From an uncultured Bacteroidales bacterium (lineage in GTDB: Bacteria > Bacteroidota > Bacteroidia > Bacteroidales > UBA932), in the NCBI GenBank assembly GCA_949296645.1, contig CASFPH010000012.1:1-56238 (forward strand): DNA of 56,238 nucleotides, in the 5' to 3' direction. Below are positions 34,879 through 42,562 of this stretch, piece by piece; position 1 is the stretch's first letter, and every line of letters begins with the position of its first letter. The position numbers and the translations under genes are program-made. The notes beneath the pieces were generated by a model, which did not search any database, was not told the origin of the DNA, and saw nothing but the letters and a program-made list of their open reading frames with translations.

Positions 34879-35418
34879 ATGAATGTATCCAAAATAAAAA
34901 CACTTGTAATCCTGCTCGTCTGCATGTTCGTATTCTCCGCGAACATGCAGGCAACTGCAGGTGAACCTACTCATAAATTCAAATATCAGGGCGAGGGTGA
35001 GATTTTCCTTCAGGCCGGAAGCCATGAAATCAGCGAAATGGGCATAAATATAATCAACGGAGTAAGGCTGAACAGATATCTTTATACAGGGGTCGGAATC
35101 GGAGTCAGCACTTCCCTTGATGACGAAGCACTCATGATGCCGCTCTTTCTTGATGTAAAAGGATATCTCCCCATATCCAGAAAAATAAGTTTCCTTGCAG
35201 TCGGAGATCTCGGAATAAAAACCGACTTCTCAGTTTCAGGCTTCTATGTAAATCCAGGCATGGGTATAAGCCTAAAAACTGGAAGAAAATGCGCTTTGAA
35301 CATTACGCTCCGCTACGAATATTTCACTTACAACGAAAACTTCGAAACGCAACTCGGTAACATCGGAGCAAGAATCAAATGCAACAACATCGGCCTCAAA
35401 CTCGGCCTCAGTTTCTGA
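34879..35418 (+). CDS. Small outer-membrane beta-barrel protein
   Basis: A signal peptide (about 1-27, TLVILLVCMFVFSANMQATA) and a compact barrel of about 150 residues. It shows amphipathic strands (EGEIFLQAGSHEISEMGINI, YTGVGIGVSTSLDDEALM, ISFLAVGDLGIKTDFS, ALNITLRYEYFTY) and the ending GLKLGLSF. It starts 24 bases after the tricorn-type protease gene and is probably co-transcribed. Like the barrel gene at 18.5 kb it is immediately followed by a 246-bp repeat array. Function unknown. Confidence 0.75.
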   Translation: MNVSKIKTLVILLVCMFVFSANMQATAGEPTHKFKYQGEGEIFLQAGSHEISEMGINIINGVRLNRYLYTGVGIGVSTSLDDEALMMPLFLDVKGYLPISRKISFLAVGDLGIKTDFSVSGFYVNPGMGISLKTGRKCALNITLRYEYFTYNENFETQLGNIGARIKCNNIGLKLGLSF

Positions 35419-35488
35419 CCCCCAGCCAGAAACTCCGGCATCCCGCAGCTCCAAACGCTTATATTCGCAGCTCGAAATCATTATATCC

Positions 35489-35608
35489 GCAGCGCAAAAC
35501 TTTGACCAACCACACTGTATAAAACTCCAAGCTTCAGCATATAACCACGCAGCGCGAACCTTGACCATCCACGATATATAAAACTCGGTAGCATCCGTGC
35601 GACTTTCT
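35489..35608. repeat. Degenerate 60-bp direct repeat, two copies
   Basis: GCAGCGCAAAACTTTGACC at 35489 and GCAGCGCGAACCTTGACC at 35549 begin two related 60-base stretches that both contain TATAAAACTC. They lie between the barrel gene and the 246-bp array. They do not match the 246-bp unit. Confidence 0.6.
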
Positions 35609-35689
35609 GTCCGACATCATGCAACCGGTACCTTAACGCCCGTACAGCATTAAATTAGGAATCTTTTCTGCTGTTATGCTTTTCCTGCG

Positions 35690-36411
35690 AAGTCCGTAAG
35701 AGCTCTCCGCATCAATTATCTCATTTTCAGATAGTTTAGTACGACGCCGATTACACACTCGATTTGGCCCCGGAAACGTGACCTGCCTCAGAGTGCCCTC
35801 TGGCGGGGATTGGTTCAATTTTTCTTTCGCTGGCGCGGACGAGTCTGTTGGCGACTCCGAGGTACTTTGCTGATTATCAGCAATATATAAAAACACAGCC
35901 TGCACACTCGCCCGAAAAACGCCCGAAATCCAGGCGAGTCCGTAAGAGCTTTCTGCGTCAATCAGTTCATTTTCAGATAGTTCCGCACAACGCTGACTGC
36001 ACACTCGATTTGGCCCCGGAAACGTGACATGCCTCAGAGTGCCCTCTGGCGGGGATTGGTTCAATTTTTATTTCGCAGGCGCAGGCGAGTCTGTTGGCGA
36101 TCCCGAGACATTTAGCTGATTTTCAGCAATATATGAAAACTCGGCTTGCAGACTCGTCCCAAAAACGCCCGAAATCCCCGCGAGTCCGTAGGTGCTCTCC
36201 GCATCAATCAGCTCATTTTCAGATAGTTCAGTACAACGCTGACTGCACACTCGATTTGGCCCCAGAAATGTGACCTGCCTCAGAGTGCCTTCTGGCGGGG
36301 ATTGGTTCAATTTTTCTTTCGCTGGCGCGGACGAGTCTGTTGGCGACTCCGAGGTACTTTGCTGATTATCAGCAATATATGAAAACACGGCTTGCAGACT
36401 CGCCCGAAACT
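35690..36411. repeat. 246-bp tandem repeat array, locus B (about 2.9 units)
   Basis: The same family as locus A with the same period: GAGTCTGTTGGCGA starts at 35841, 36087 and 36333. Units in this locus share variants absent from locus A (GGTTCAATTTTT instead of GGTTGTATTTTT; GTGACCTGCC instead of GCAACCTGCC). Units one and three resemble each other more than unit two. The ACTCG/CGAGT stem is kept (35906-35912/35933-35939 and 36152-36156/36181-36185), with a wobble replaced by G-C in the first. Two minus-strand frames through the array are open but carry no family resemblance to a known protein. It is again between convergent genes (barrel, then DUF4954). Confidence 0.9.
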
Positions 36412-36515
36412 CGTCTGAACTCGCCTGAGAACAGTCAGAAAACAGTCCGAAACTCGAAACTCGTCTGAACTCGCCCGAGAACAGTCCGAAACCACCCGAA
36501 ACCGCCCGAAGCTCT
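36401..36515. repeat. Short CCCGAA-containing repeats at the right end of locus B
   Basis: A 50-base duplication (TCGTCTGAACTCGCC at 36411 and 36461, both continuing GAGAACAGTC) merges into CACCCGAAAC and CGCCCGAAGC. As in locus A the short repeats follow the CTTGCAGACTCGCCCG end of the last 246-bp unit and end just before the neighbouring minus-strand gene. Confidence 0.8.
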
Positions 36516-36522
36516 TGAAAAA

Positions 36523-38526
36523 TCATTCTGATATGCTGGCCGGAAGTCGTGAAAGAAGTTCGTCTCCAAGGGCATCCTTGTCCTTTATGTGTTTGAGTAC
36601 GGCTGTGACAAAAGGATTGGTTTCAAAAACGCCTCTCACTTTTTCGAATTCAAGCCTTCTTGATTCAGGACCGCCATCGGCTCCGAATCCTGTCATGAAT
36701 GATAGAGAAAATTCTTTCCGAGCATCATTATAAAGCATCTTGTCAAGGGATATTACGGCATCTTTCCATTTTGCAACGATTTTTCTGATATCATCTGCTG
36801 TAACCGAATCGGGAGAGACTCCATAGAATTCCTCGAAATGCCCGTATACCCACGTCCACTCATACTCATAGTAATTTGCCGCCATTCTTCCGAATGCATC
36901 ATTGATTTCCTGAAGACGACCCACTTTACCGGATTCAATATCATCAAGCAGATCAATGACTTCGCTTTTTGGAGCTATGAGGCCGGAGAGGTCTATCCAC
37001 CTGCCGGAACCGATGGAAACACTCGGTTTGAGACGCTCACGGATTTCCTGATCATTCGCAAATACACCGCCCTCAAGACGCTTGATGACGGAATTACCCA
37101 TGAACTTGTGTATTCCTATCTCGTAAAGTTTCAATCCGTTAACAAGAGAAGAGTTCTTTATTTTCGCACTCTGATAGGAATATACATCTGATGTGGTTCC
37201 AGCCACTCGCTGCAATTCAAGTAATATGGAACGTCCCCTCATCATCTTTCCTATCGTGTATGGACTGAGAAGATTGAAATTGATATAATCGAGCAGATTG
37301 GGATCCTTTCTTCCGTCGCGCTTCGGCCATTTCTGAGCGTCCCTTATGGTTCCTACACTCCTGAGATTCACGCCGGGCATCAGATATGTCTCGTTTCCCT
37401 TTTCTATAAGATATGAAAACGGCATGTCCGATGTGTCGGAATGATTTACATGACGACCCATCACAAGTGAAAACGGTCCTACATGCGCCGGAAACAATAT
37501 ATAAGAATCCGATGCAGTTTTAGCTCCCCTGTCCAGTATACCGTGATGTATAGGCCCGAGCTTATACATATGATTACTCTGGTTCGAGCCGGATCCGGCA
37601 TTCATGAATGAAAACATTCCCGCTATCAGCAAAGTGGACTTATGGTGCGTAACCGTATAAGGGCCGGCAAATATCGCGCATGCCTCGCCGTTTTCTCCAT
37701 GGCAATTACTGAAAAAAAGCGAATCCGAAGCAGAATAGTTTCTGCCGAGATGGCAGGACTGTCCAACAAAACAGCGGTGCAGGGTGGCTCCGTCTTCGAC
37801 CACAGAACCGGATGATACTATGAAATCACTGCAGGAAACTCCGCAGCCTATTTTTACGGGAGCATGGACATTGCTGTTAACGGAACCGTTATCAAGTTTA
37901 TCCACTCCCTCAAGTACAGCATTGTCCCCTATCCTTACATTTCTTATTATTCCGCAATTTATTACTGATACGTTCCGGCCTATCACACCTGTCTCTGAAG
38001 AATATTTTTCGGCATACTTTTCCGCAAGACTGTTGATGTTGCTGATAAGTTCAGGTCTGTGCCGGTACAATGTCATTATATATGCAAGATGAGCCGACAG
38101 TTTGGAATGTATCGGTATCTCCCTCCCGCCTGTTTCGTTAAGGACACAAACTTCTACTCCGTTTCCGAAAGAAGAGCGGCCCTCCACATACATCAGTCCG
38201 ACGTTCTTGATATAGGACTTCTCTCCCACTTCATAATTGGCTATGTAATTATGTATATTTTCAATACATGCATTATCCCCTACCGTCACATTGTGCAGGG
38301 TGGCATATCTGACTCCAGACTTCTTTTCCATTCCACCGGGAAGCACAAAACGCTCTTCGAAATTACCCAGCCTTATATCCCCTGAAAAACTTACCTGAAA
38401 AACCCTCTTCGGATTGAAACCGTCCTTTACCATAACCCGACCCCAGTCTTCAGCGATACATGAATTTGCCTCAAGGGCCTCTATCTCAGATTCCGTCAGA
38501 TTTCTGTAGATTTCATTACTCTGCAT
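36523..38526 (-). CDS. DUF4954 family protein (left-handed beta-helix, hexapeptide-repeat type)
   Basis: A large conserved Bacteroidota protein of about 667 residues, without a signal peptide. The first half contains hexapeptide-like repeats as in acyl-/nucleotidyl-transferases (IRNVRIGDNAVLEGV, VHAPVKIGCGVSCSD, IVSSGSVVEDGATLHRC). The most conserved block is FFSNCHGENGEACAIFAGP through TVTHHKSTLLIAGMFSFMNA and NQSNHMYKLGPIHHG, then VGTIRDAQKWPKRDGRK. The block resembles a sugar-nucleotide or acyl-transferase-like site, but the activity is not known to me. An in-frame TTG at 38532 lies two codons upstream; the ATG at 38526 is preferred. A 15-base tandem duplication lies just before the start. 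Confidence 0.88.
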   Translation of the reverse strand: MQSNEIYRNLTESEIEALEANSCIAEDWGRVMVKDGFNPKRVFQVSFSGDIRLGNFEERFVLPGGMEKKSGVRYATLHNVTVGDNACIENIHNYIANYEVGEKSYIKNVGLMYVEGRSSFGNGVEVCVLNETGGREIPIHSKLSAHLAYIMTLYRHRPELISNINSLAEKYAEKYSSETGVIGRNVSVINCGIIRNVRIGDNAVLEGVDKLDNGSVNSNVHAPVKIGCGVSCSDFIVSSGSVVEDGATLHRCFVGQSCHLGRNYSASDSLFFSNCHGENGEACAIFAGPYTVTHHKSTLLIAGMFSFMNAGSGSNQSNHMYKLGPIHHGILDRGAKTASDSYILFPAHVGPFSLVMGRHVNHSDTSDMPFSYLIEKGNETYLMPGVNLRSVGTIRDAQKWPKRDGRKDPNLLDYINFNLLSPYTIGKMMRGRSILLELQRVAGTTSDVYSYQSAKIKNSSLVNGLKLYEIGIHKFMGNSVIKRLEGGVFANDQEIRERLKPSVSIGSGRWIDLSGLIAPKSEVIDLLDDIESGKVGRLQEINDAFGRMAANYYEYEWTWVYGHFEEFYGVSPDSVTADDIRKIVAKWKDAVISLDKMLYNDARKEFSLSFMTGFGADGGPESRRLEFEKVRGVFETNPFVTAVLKHIKDKDALGDELLSRLPASISE

Positions 38527-38532
38527 ACTCAA

Positions 38533-38562
38533 ACCTGTATTATATTTACCTGTATTATATTT
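38533..38562. repeat. 15-bp perfect tandem duplication upstream of the DUF4954 gene
   Basis: ACCTGTATTATATTT occurs twice head to tail (38533-38547 and 38548-38562), seven bases before the DUF4954 start codon. The start of a third, diverged copy follows (ACTTGAAT). It lies in the untranslated leader. Confidence 0.85.
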
Positions 38563-38660
38563 ACTTGAATTTTAAAGATAGAAAATATTCCGTAAAGTCT
38601 GCATTGAATCCTTACAATCACATACGATAAACATAAAAACTACACTCAAGAGAGGTAAAA

Positions 38661-38707
38661 CAAAAAACAGAGGTTGTATCTCCGGAATCAGACGATACAA
38701 CCTCTGT
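38661..38707 (-). terminator. Terminator of tRNA-Cys
   Basis: A perfect 14-bp stem (38667-38680 and 38694-38707, ACAGAGGTTGTATC and its complement) followed on the minus strand by TTTTTTG, four bases after the tRNA-Cys 3' end. Confidence 0.9.
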
Positions 38708-38711
38708 CTTG

Positions 38712-38782
38712 AGGTACCAAGCAGAGTCGAACTGCTGTGCACGGTTTTGCAGACCGCTGCCTAACCACTCGGCCATGGTACC
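38712..38782 (-). tRNA. tRNA-Cys (anticodon GCA)
   Basis: A 71-base cloverleaf on the minus strand. The acceptor GGTACCA pairs with TGGTACC, and the discriminator is T (U73), the identity element of tRNA-Cys. The anticodon loop CTGCAAA gives GCA. The T arm contains GTTCGAC. CCA is not encoded. Confidence 0.95.
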
Positions 38783-38794
38783 GATTTGGGATTG

Positions 38795-38826
38795 CAAATA
38801 TATAACTATTTTTCAATCCATGCAAA
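38795..38826 (-). promoter_or_regulatory. Promoter of tRNA-Cys, inside the 3' end of the upstream gene
   Basis: On the minus strand TTTG (38826 to 38823), 20 bases, then TATATTTG (38802 to 38795), a full consensus promoter 12 bases before the tRNA. Its -33 element lies in the last codons of the methionine-sulfoxide reductase gene. Confidence 0.75.
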
Positions 38827-39325
38827 TATATGATACTATTTTCTCTAGATTTACCCTGTCGGTCTCATCGAAAGCAGAAAGGTCCTTACTGTCTATATCG
38901 AGGACCGCAGCCACCTTCCCGTCCCCGCCGAAAACCGGAACCACTATTTCCGACCTTGAAAGGGAACTGCATGCGATATGTCCCGGGAAAGCATCGACAT
39001 CCGGTACTACCAGAGTTTCCGCCTTTTCCCATGCCGTACCGCACACCCCTCTGCCGCGTTTTATCCTTGTACATGCCAACGGTCCCTGAAACGGTCCCAG
39101 TACAAGTTCCTCATGATCGACCGCATGAGAACCTTCCGCGATGACAGGTTTTACCAAATAAAATCCGACCCAAAGATGATGAAATGCCTCCATTAAAACC
39201 GAAGAAAGATTCGCCATATTGGCAATCACATCGCTTTCTCCGCCGAGTATGGCCTCTATCTGCGGTATAATCTCCCCGTAGATACCTTTTTTGTCTTTAG
39301 AATTTATTATCAGCTGCTCAGCCAT
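38813..39325 (-). CDS. msrC: Free methionine-(R)-sulfoxide reductase (GAF domain)
   Basis: A cytoplasmic GAF-fold enzyme that reduces free L-methionine-(R)-sulfoxide with thioredoxin, repairing oxidative damage. The family landmarks are WVGFYLV, LGPFQGPLACTRIKRGRGVCGTAW and VVPDVDAFPGHIACSSLSRSEIVVPV, followed by AAVLDIDS. The three conserved cysteines (in ACTR, GVCG and IACSS) that form the catalytic and resolving set are present. The 170-residue length is normal. It precedes tRNA-Cys and hosts part of that tRNA's promoter. GAF domains can bind other ligands, but the intact cysteine set favours the reductase. Confidence 0.9.
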   Translation of the reverse strand: MAEQLIINSKDKKGIYGEIIPQIEAILGGESDVIANMANLSSVLMEAFHHLWVGFYLVKPVIAEGSHAVDHEELVLGPFQGPLACTRIKRGRGVCGTAWEKAETLVVPDVDAFPGHIACSSLSRSEIVVPVFGGDGKVAAVLDIDSKDLSAFDETDRVNLEKIVSYICMD

Positions 39326-39370
39326 GACTTCTAAAAGTTAAATAAAAAATACGAATTAAAATACCAACGG

Positions 39371-40594
39371 CTATTCTACATAAATCACCAGTCCCTTAAG
39401 ATATTCGCCCTCCGGATGGTAGATGTTTACCGGATGATCTGCAGGCTGCATCAGTCTCTGAAGTATGCGGACTTTTCTTCCGCATTTTGCCGCTGCCGAA
39501 AATACAGCCAGTGCAAAAGCATTTCTGTCGACTACCTGCGAACAGCTGTATGTAAATATTATCCCGCCGGAAGCAACCTTTTCTATGGCAGCCTCGTTCA
39601 GTCGCCTGTAAGCCTTCAAAGCCGTATCAAGCGCTCCCCTGTGCTTTGCAAAAGCAGGAGGATCCACAACTATCAGATCATATTTACCGGATTCTGAATT
39701 TTTCATGAAATCTATCGCATCTTCACAATATGAAGAATGCCTGTGATCTTCAGGGCCGAAATTCAGAAGTATGTTTCTCTCAAGCAAATCTACCGCCTTT
39801 CTTGAACTGTCCACCGAATCTACAGAAACCGCACCTCCGGAAAGGGCATATATTGAAAAGCCGCCTGTATAGCAGAATAGATTGAGAACCCTCCTTCCGG
39901 ACGAATACTTTTTCACGAGTTCCCTGTTCTCGCGCTGGTCAAGGAAAAATCCGGTTTTCTGTCCGTTTTCCCAGTCGACTATGAATCTGTTACCGTGTTC
40001 TGAAATCACAGTTTCTCCCTTCTTCAATACGCCATCGCATGAATCTCCCGCAGATACTGCAGAAGATTGCCAAAGATATCCGTCATTAAGATTCTCTATT
40101 GCCTTGAAAGGAGCTGTTCCGGAGCTTTTATCGTACACCGCGACAAGGTTATTCCCATAAAGATTCCTCAGGGCGGAAGCTATTCTCTCCCTTGAACGGT
40201 ACATTCCGACGGAATGGGCCTGAATCACTGCCGTACCGTTATAATAATCGACGACAAGTCCCGGAAGATTGTCTCCCTCACCATGCACAAGACGGTAAGC
40301 ATCAGTATCGTCCGAATCTGTCAGACCGACAGCCTTTCTCAAAGAATACGCAGCTTCGAGCCTTGACCGCCAGAAATCTGCAGGTCTGTCATCTCCAAAA
40401 CCCAGTACCCTTACGGAAATTGAGCCTATCTGATAATGCCCGTAAGCCAAAAAGACACCCTCACGCGAATATACTTCAACGACTTCACCTTCCTCCGGCT
40501 GCCCCTTTATTTCCTGGACCGCTCCAGAGAAAACCCACGGATGAAACCTTTTAAGGGATTCGTCGCGGCCTTTCTTCAAAATAATCTTTACCAT
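39371..40594 (-). CDS. rlmI: 23S rRNA (cytosine-C5) methyltransferase RlmI-type
   Basis: A SAM-dependent rRNA methyltransferase of the RlmI/YccW group. It has an N-terminal PUA domain (about 1-75, VKIILKKGRDESLKRFHPWVFSGA), the central EEHGNRFIVDW-like SEHGNRFIVDWENGQKTGFF with FLDQRENR, a Rossmann methyltransferase domain with VLNLFCYTGGFSIYAL (SAM motif I) and VDPPAFAKHRG (motif IV), and YSCSQVVDRNAF, where Cys is the usual catalytic thiol. 407 residues is a normal length. It is 46 bases upstream of msrC and 19 bases downstream of the exonuclease gene, on the same strand. Confidence 0.9.
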   Translation of the reverse strand: MVKIILKKGRDESLKRFHPWVFSGAVQEIKGQPEEGEVVEVYSREGVFLAYGHYQIGSISVRVLGFGDDRPADFWRSRLEAAYSLRKAVGLTDSDDTDAYRLVHGEGDNLPGLVVDYYNGTAVIQAHSVGMYRSRERIASALRNLYGNNLVAVYDKSSGTAPFKAIENLNDGYLWQSSAVSAGDSCDGVLKKGETVISEHGNRFIVDWENGQKTGFFLDQRENRELVKKYSSGRRVLNLFCYTGGFSIYALSGGAVSVDSVDSSRKAVDLLERNILLNFGPEDHRHSSYCEDAIDFMKNSESGKYDLIVVDPPAFAKHRGALDTALKAYRRLNEAAIEKVASGGIIFTYSCSQVVDRNAFALAVFSAAAKCGRKVRILQRLMQPADHPVNIYHPEGEYLKGLVIYVE

Positions 40595-40613
40595 AAAATA
40601 ATTAAAATCGATA

Positions 40614-41216
40614 CTACCACAATGTGGAACTGATATTGCTGCCCATCAGCTTTTTATACATTTCACGGCATATCCATGCATCAAGTGCAGCATAATTGAC
40701 CTGAGCCTCGGAAAGACGCTGCGCCTCCCAGTTTGAAAGCTGCTGCGACTTGGAAACCTTCACTCCAAGAATTATCGCAGACATTTTTCTGACACTTTTT
40801 TCACGTATGCCGTAACTCTGCACAACTTTCTGAAGGTCGATAAATGCCCTTGGCACAAATTTGCGGTAAGACTGGAGCCCTTTCACGTCATCATGTACAG
40901 CGGCACCCACTTTCAGATATTTGCCGGATGACAGTATGCCGGCAAGAGCCTTCGGCAACCCGAGATGCTGTAATCTGAAAATGAAAGACTTGTCTTCACC
41001 CGAAAGCTGGAGCAAGGCCATTCTGTTCCTCGGCTTGCCGGACTGGAAACAAGGTTTCGTCTCCGTATCAAACCCGATAACCCTCTGGGACCTAAGATAT
41101 TCAATGGCCTCCGCAAACTGATCATCCTCCTCATCTATCACGCTTATCACACCGTCGAAAGAAGCAAGCGGCAGCCTGTCAAGTTCATCTGCGGAAATTG
41201 ACTCTTCAAACAACAT
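40614..41216 (-). CDS. 3'-5' exonuclease, DEDD (RNase D-like) family
   Basis: A single exonuclease domain of 200 residues. The DEDD acid residues are visible in VIGFDTETKP (Exo I), VGAAVHDDVKGL (Exo II) and VNYAALDAWICREMY (Exo III, DEDDy type with Tyr). It lacks the HRDC domains of true RNase D, so it is a stand-alone member of the group acting on RNA or DNA 3' ends. It lies between purM (17-base gap) and rlmI, in one transcription unit. Confidence 0.88.
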   Translation of the reverse strand: MLFEESISADELDRLPLASFDGVISVIDEEDDQFAEAIEYLRSQRVIGFDTETKPCFQSGKPRNRMALLQLSGEDKSFIFRLQHLGLPKALAGILSSGKYLKVGAAVHDDVKGLQSYRKFVPRAFIDLQKVVQSYGIREKSVRKMSAIILGVKVSKSQQLSNWEAQRLSEAQVNYAALDAWICREMYKKLMGSNISSTLW

Positions 41217-41233
41217 AGAGCAGATTATAAATA

Positions 41234-42403
41234 CTATTTGTTATATACATACTCTCCGTGTTCACCCCTGACTATGACTTCTGCCCTGTCAGAAGATTCC
41301 ACCCTTCCTATGATCCTTGCCTCTATCCCGTAGGATTCGGAAATTTCCATTATGCCAGCTGCAATTTCTTCAGTAACATAGAACTCCATGCGATGTCCCA
41401 TGTTGAACACCTTGTACATTTCACTCCAGCCGCTACCCGACTCTTCCTGTATGTATCTGAAAAGAGGAGGTGTAGGAAAAAGATTGTCCTTTACCACCCT
41501 CAGATTGTCAATAAAATGAAGGACTTTTGTCTGTGCACCGCCGGAACAGTGAACCATTCCGTGTATTCTGCCACGATACTTCATCAGTACATCCCTTACA
41601 ACAGGAGCATATGTCCTGGTCGGTGAAAGCACAAGCTTTCCGAAAGTAAGACCTGTCTCCGGATCCACTTCGGTAAGAGAGCGGCTTCCCGAATAAAGAA
41701 GATCCTCTTCAATAGAAGAATCGCATGTTTCAGGATATTTTCTCAACACTTCCTTATTGAATATGTCATGACGTGCGGATGTAAGTCCGTTGCTTCCCGT
41801 ACCTCCGTTGTATTCATCCTCATAGGAAGCCTTGCCATATGAAGCAAGAGCGACGACAACATCTCCGGCACTTATGTTGGCATTGTCTATGACATCTGAA
41901 CGCTTCATCCTTGCACAAACCGTACTGTCCACTATTATCGTCCTGACAAGATCGCCGACATCAGCCGTTTCTCCACCGGTAAGGATTATATTGAACCCCA
42001 GACCTCTCATTCTGTCGGCAAACTCCTGACTGCCGTTTATGACAGCCGATATAACCTCGCCGGGTATCAGCATTTTGTTCCTGCCTATTGTTGAAGAGAG
42101 CATTATATTATCAACTGCTCCTACGCAAAGCAGATCGTCTGTATTCATTACAATAGCATCCTGGGCAATGCCTTTCCATACGGACAGATCACCGGTTTCC
42201 TTCCAGTATGCATAAGCCAAAGACGATTTCGTTCCGGCACCGTCTGCATGCATCACAATGCAATATTCATCATCCCCGCCAAGATAATCCGGAACTATCT
42301 TGCAGAATGCCTTGGGAAAAAGTCCCTTGTCAATATTTTTAATAGCATTGTGAACATCTTCCTTGGAAGCTGAAACGCCCCTCTTGTTATATCTGTTATC
42401 CAT
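41234..42403 (-). CDS. purM: Phosphoribosylformylglycinamidine cyclo-ligase (AIR synthetase) PurM
   Basis: The fifth step of de novo purine synthesis: ATP-dependent closure of FGAM to AIR. Landmarks are RYNKRGVSASKEDVHNAI, MHADGAGTKSSLAY, VMNTDDLLCVGA, ILTGGETADVGDL, and a C-terminal domain with MVHCSGGAQTKVLHF and MGHRMEF. The sequence is of the longer Bacteroidota type (about 389 residues) rather than the E. coli length of about 345. The open frame extends to 42481, but the ATG at 42403 gives the family start and lies downstream of a good promoter. Confidence 0.92.
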   Translation of the reverse strand: MDNRYNKRGVSASKEDVHNAIKNIDKGLFPKAFCKIVPDYLGGDDEYCIVMHADGAGTKSSLAYAYWKETGDLSVWKGIAQDAIVMNTDDLLCVGAVDNIMLSSTIGRNKMLIPGEVISAVINGSQEFADRMRGLGFNIILTGGETADVGDLVRTIIVDSTVCARMKRSDVIDNANISAGDVVVALASYGKASYEDEYNGGTGSNGLTSARHDIFNKEVLRKYPETCDSSIEEDLLYSGSRSLTEVDPETGLTFGKLVLSPTRTYAPVVRDVLMKYRGRIHGMVHCSGGAQTKVLHFIDNLRVVKDNLFPTPPLFRYIQEESGSGWSEMYKVFNMGHRMEFYVTEEIAAGIMEISESYGIEARIIGRVESSDRAEVIVRGEHGEYVYNK

Positions 42404-42427
42404 AAGAAAGTAGAAATTTAATTGGTG

Positions 42428-42457
42428 CAAAAATACACAAAATGCGACATCGGCAAA
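42428..42457 (-). promoter_or_regulatory. purM: Promoter of the purM unit
   Basis: On the minus strand TTTG (42457 to 42454), 18 bases, then TATTTTTG (42435 to 42428), a consensus Bacteroidota promoter 25 bases before the purM ATG. It also rules out the longer reading frame as the translated start. Confidence 0.65.
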
Positions 42458-42562
42458 ACAAAAGGACTGCAAAGATATCAATATCTTTAAAAATAAATAT
42501 CAAATATCCATGCAGTCCTGATAATATGTCAAACTATATCACGCTCTGCCAAGCGCCAGACG

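Noticed and set aside
35633-36526. Two minus-strand frames through the locus B repeats (35633-36064 and 36068-36526)
   Set aside because: Same repeat family, broken by stops between units, and no recognisable domain. Listed as repeats instead.
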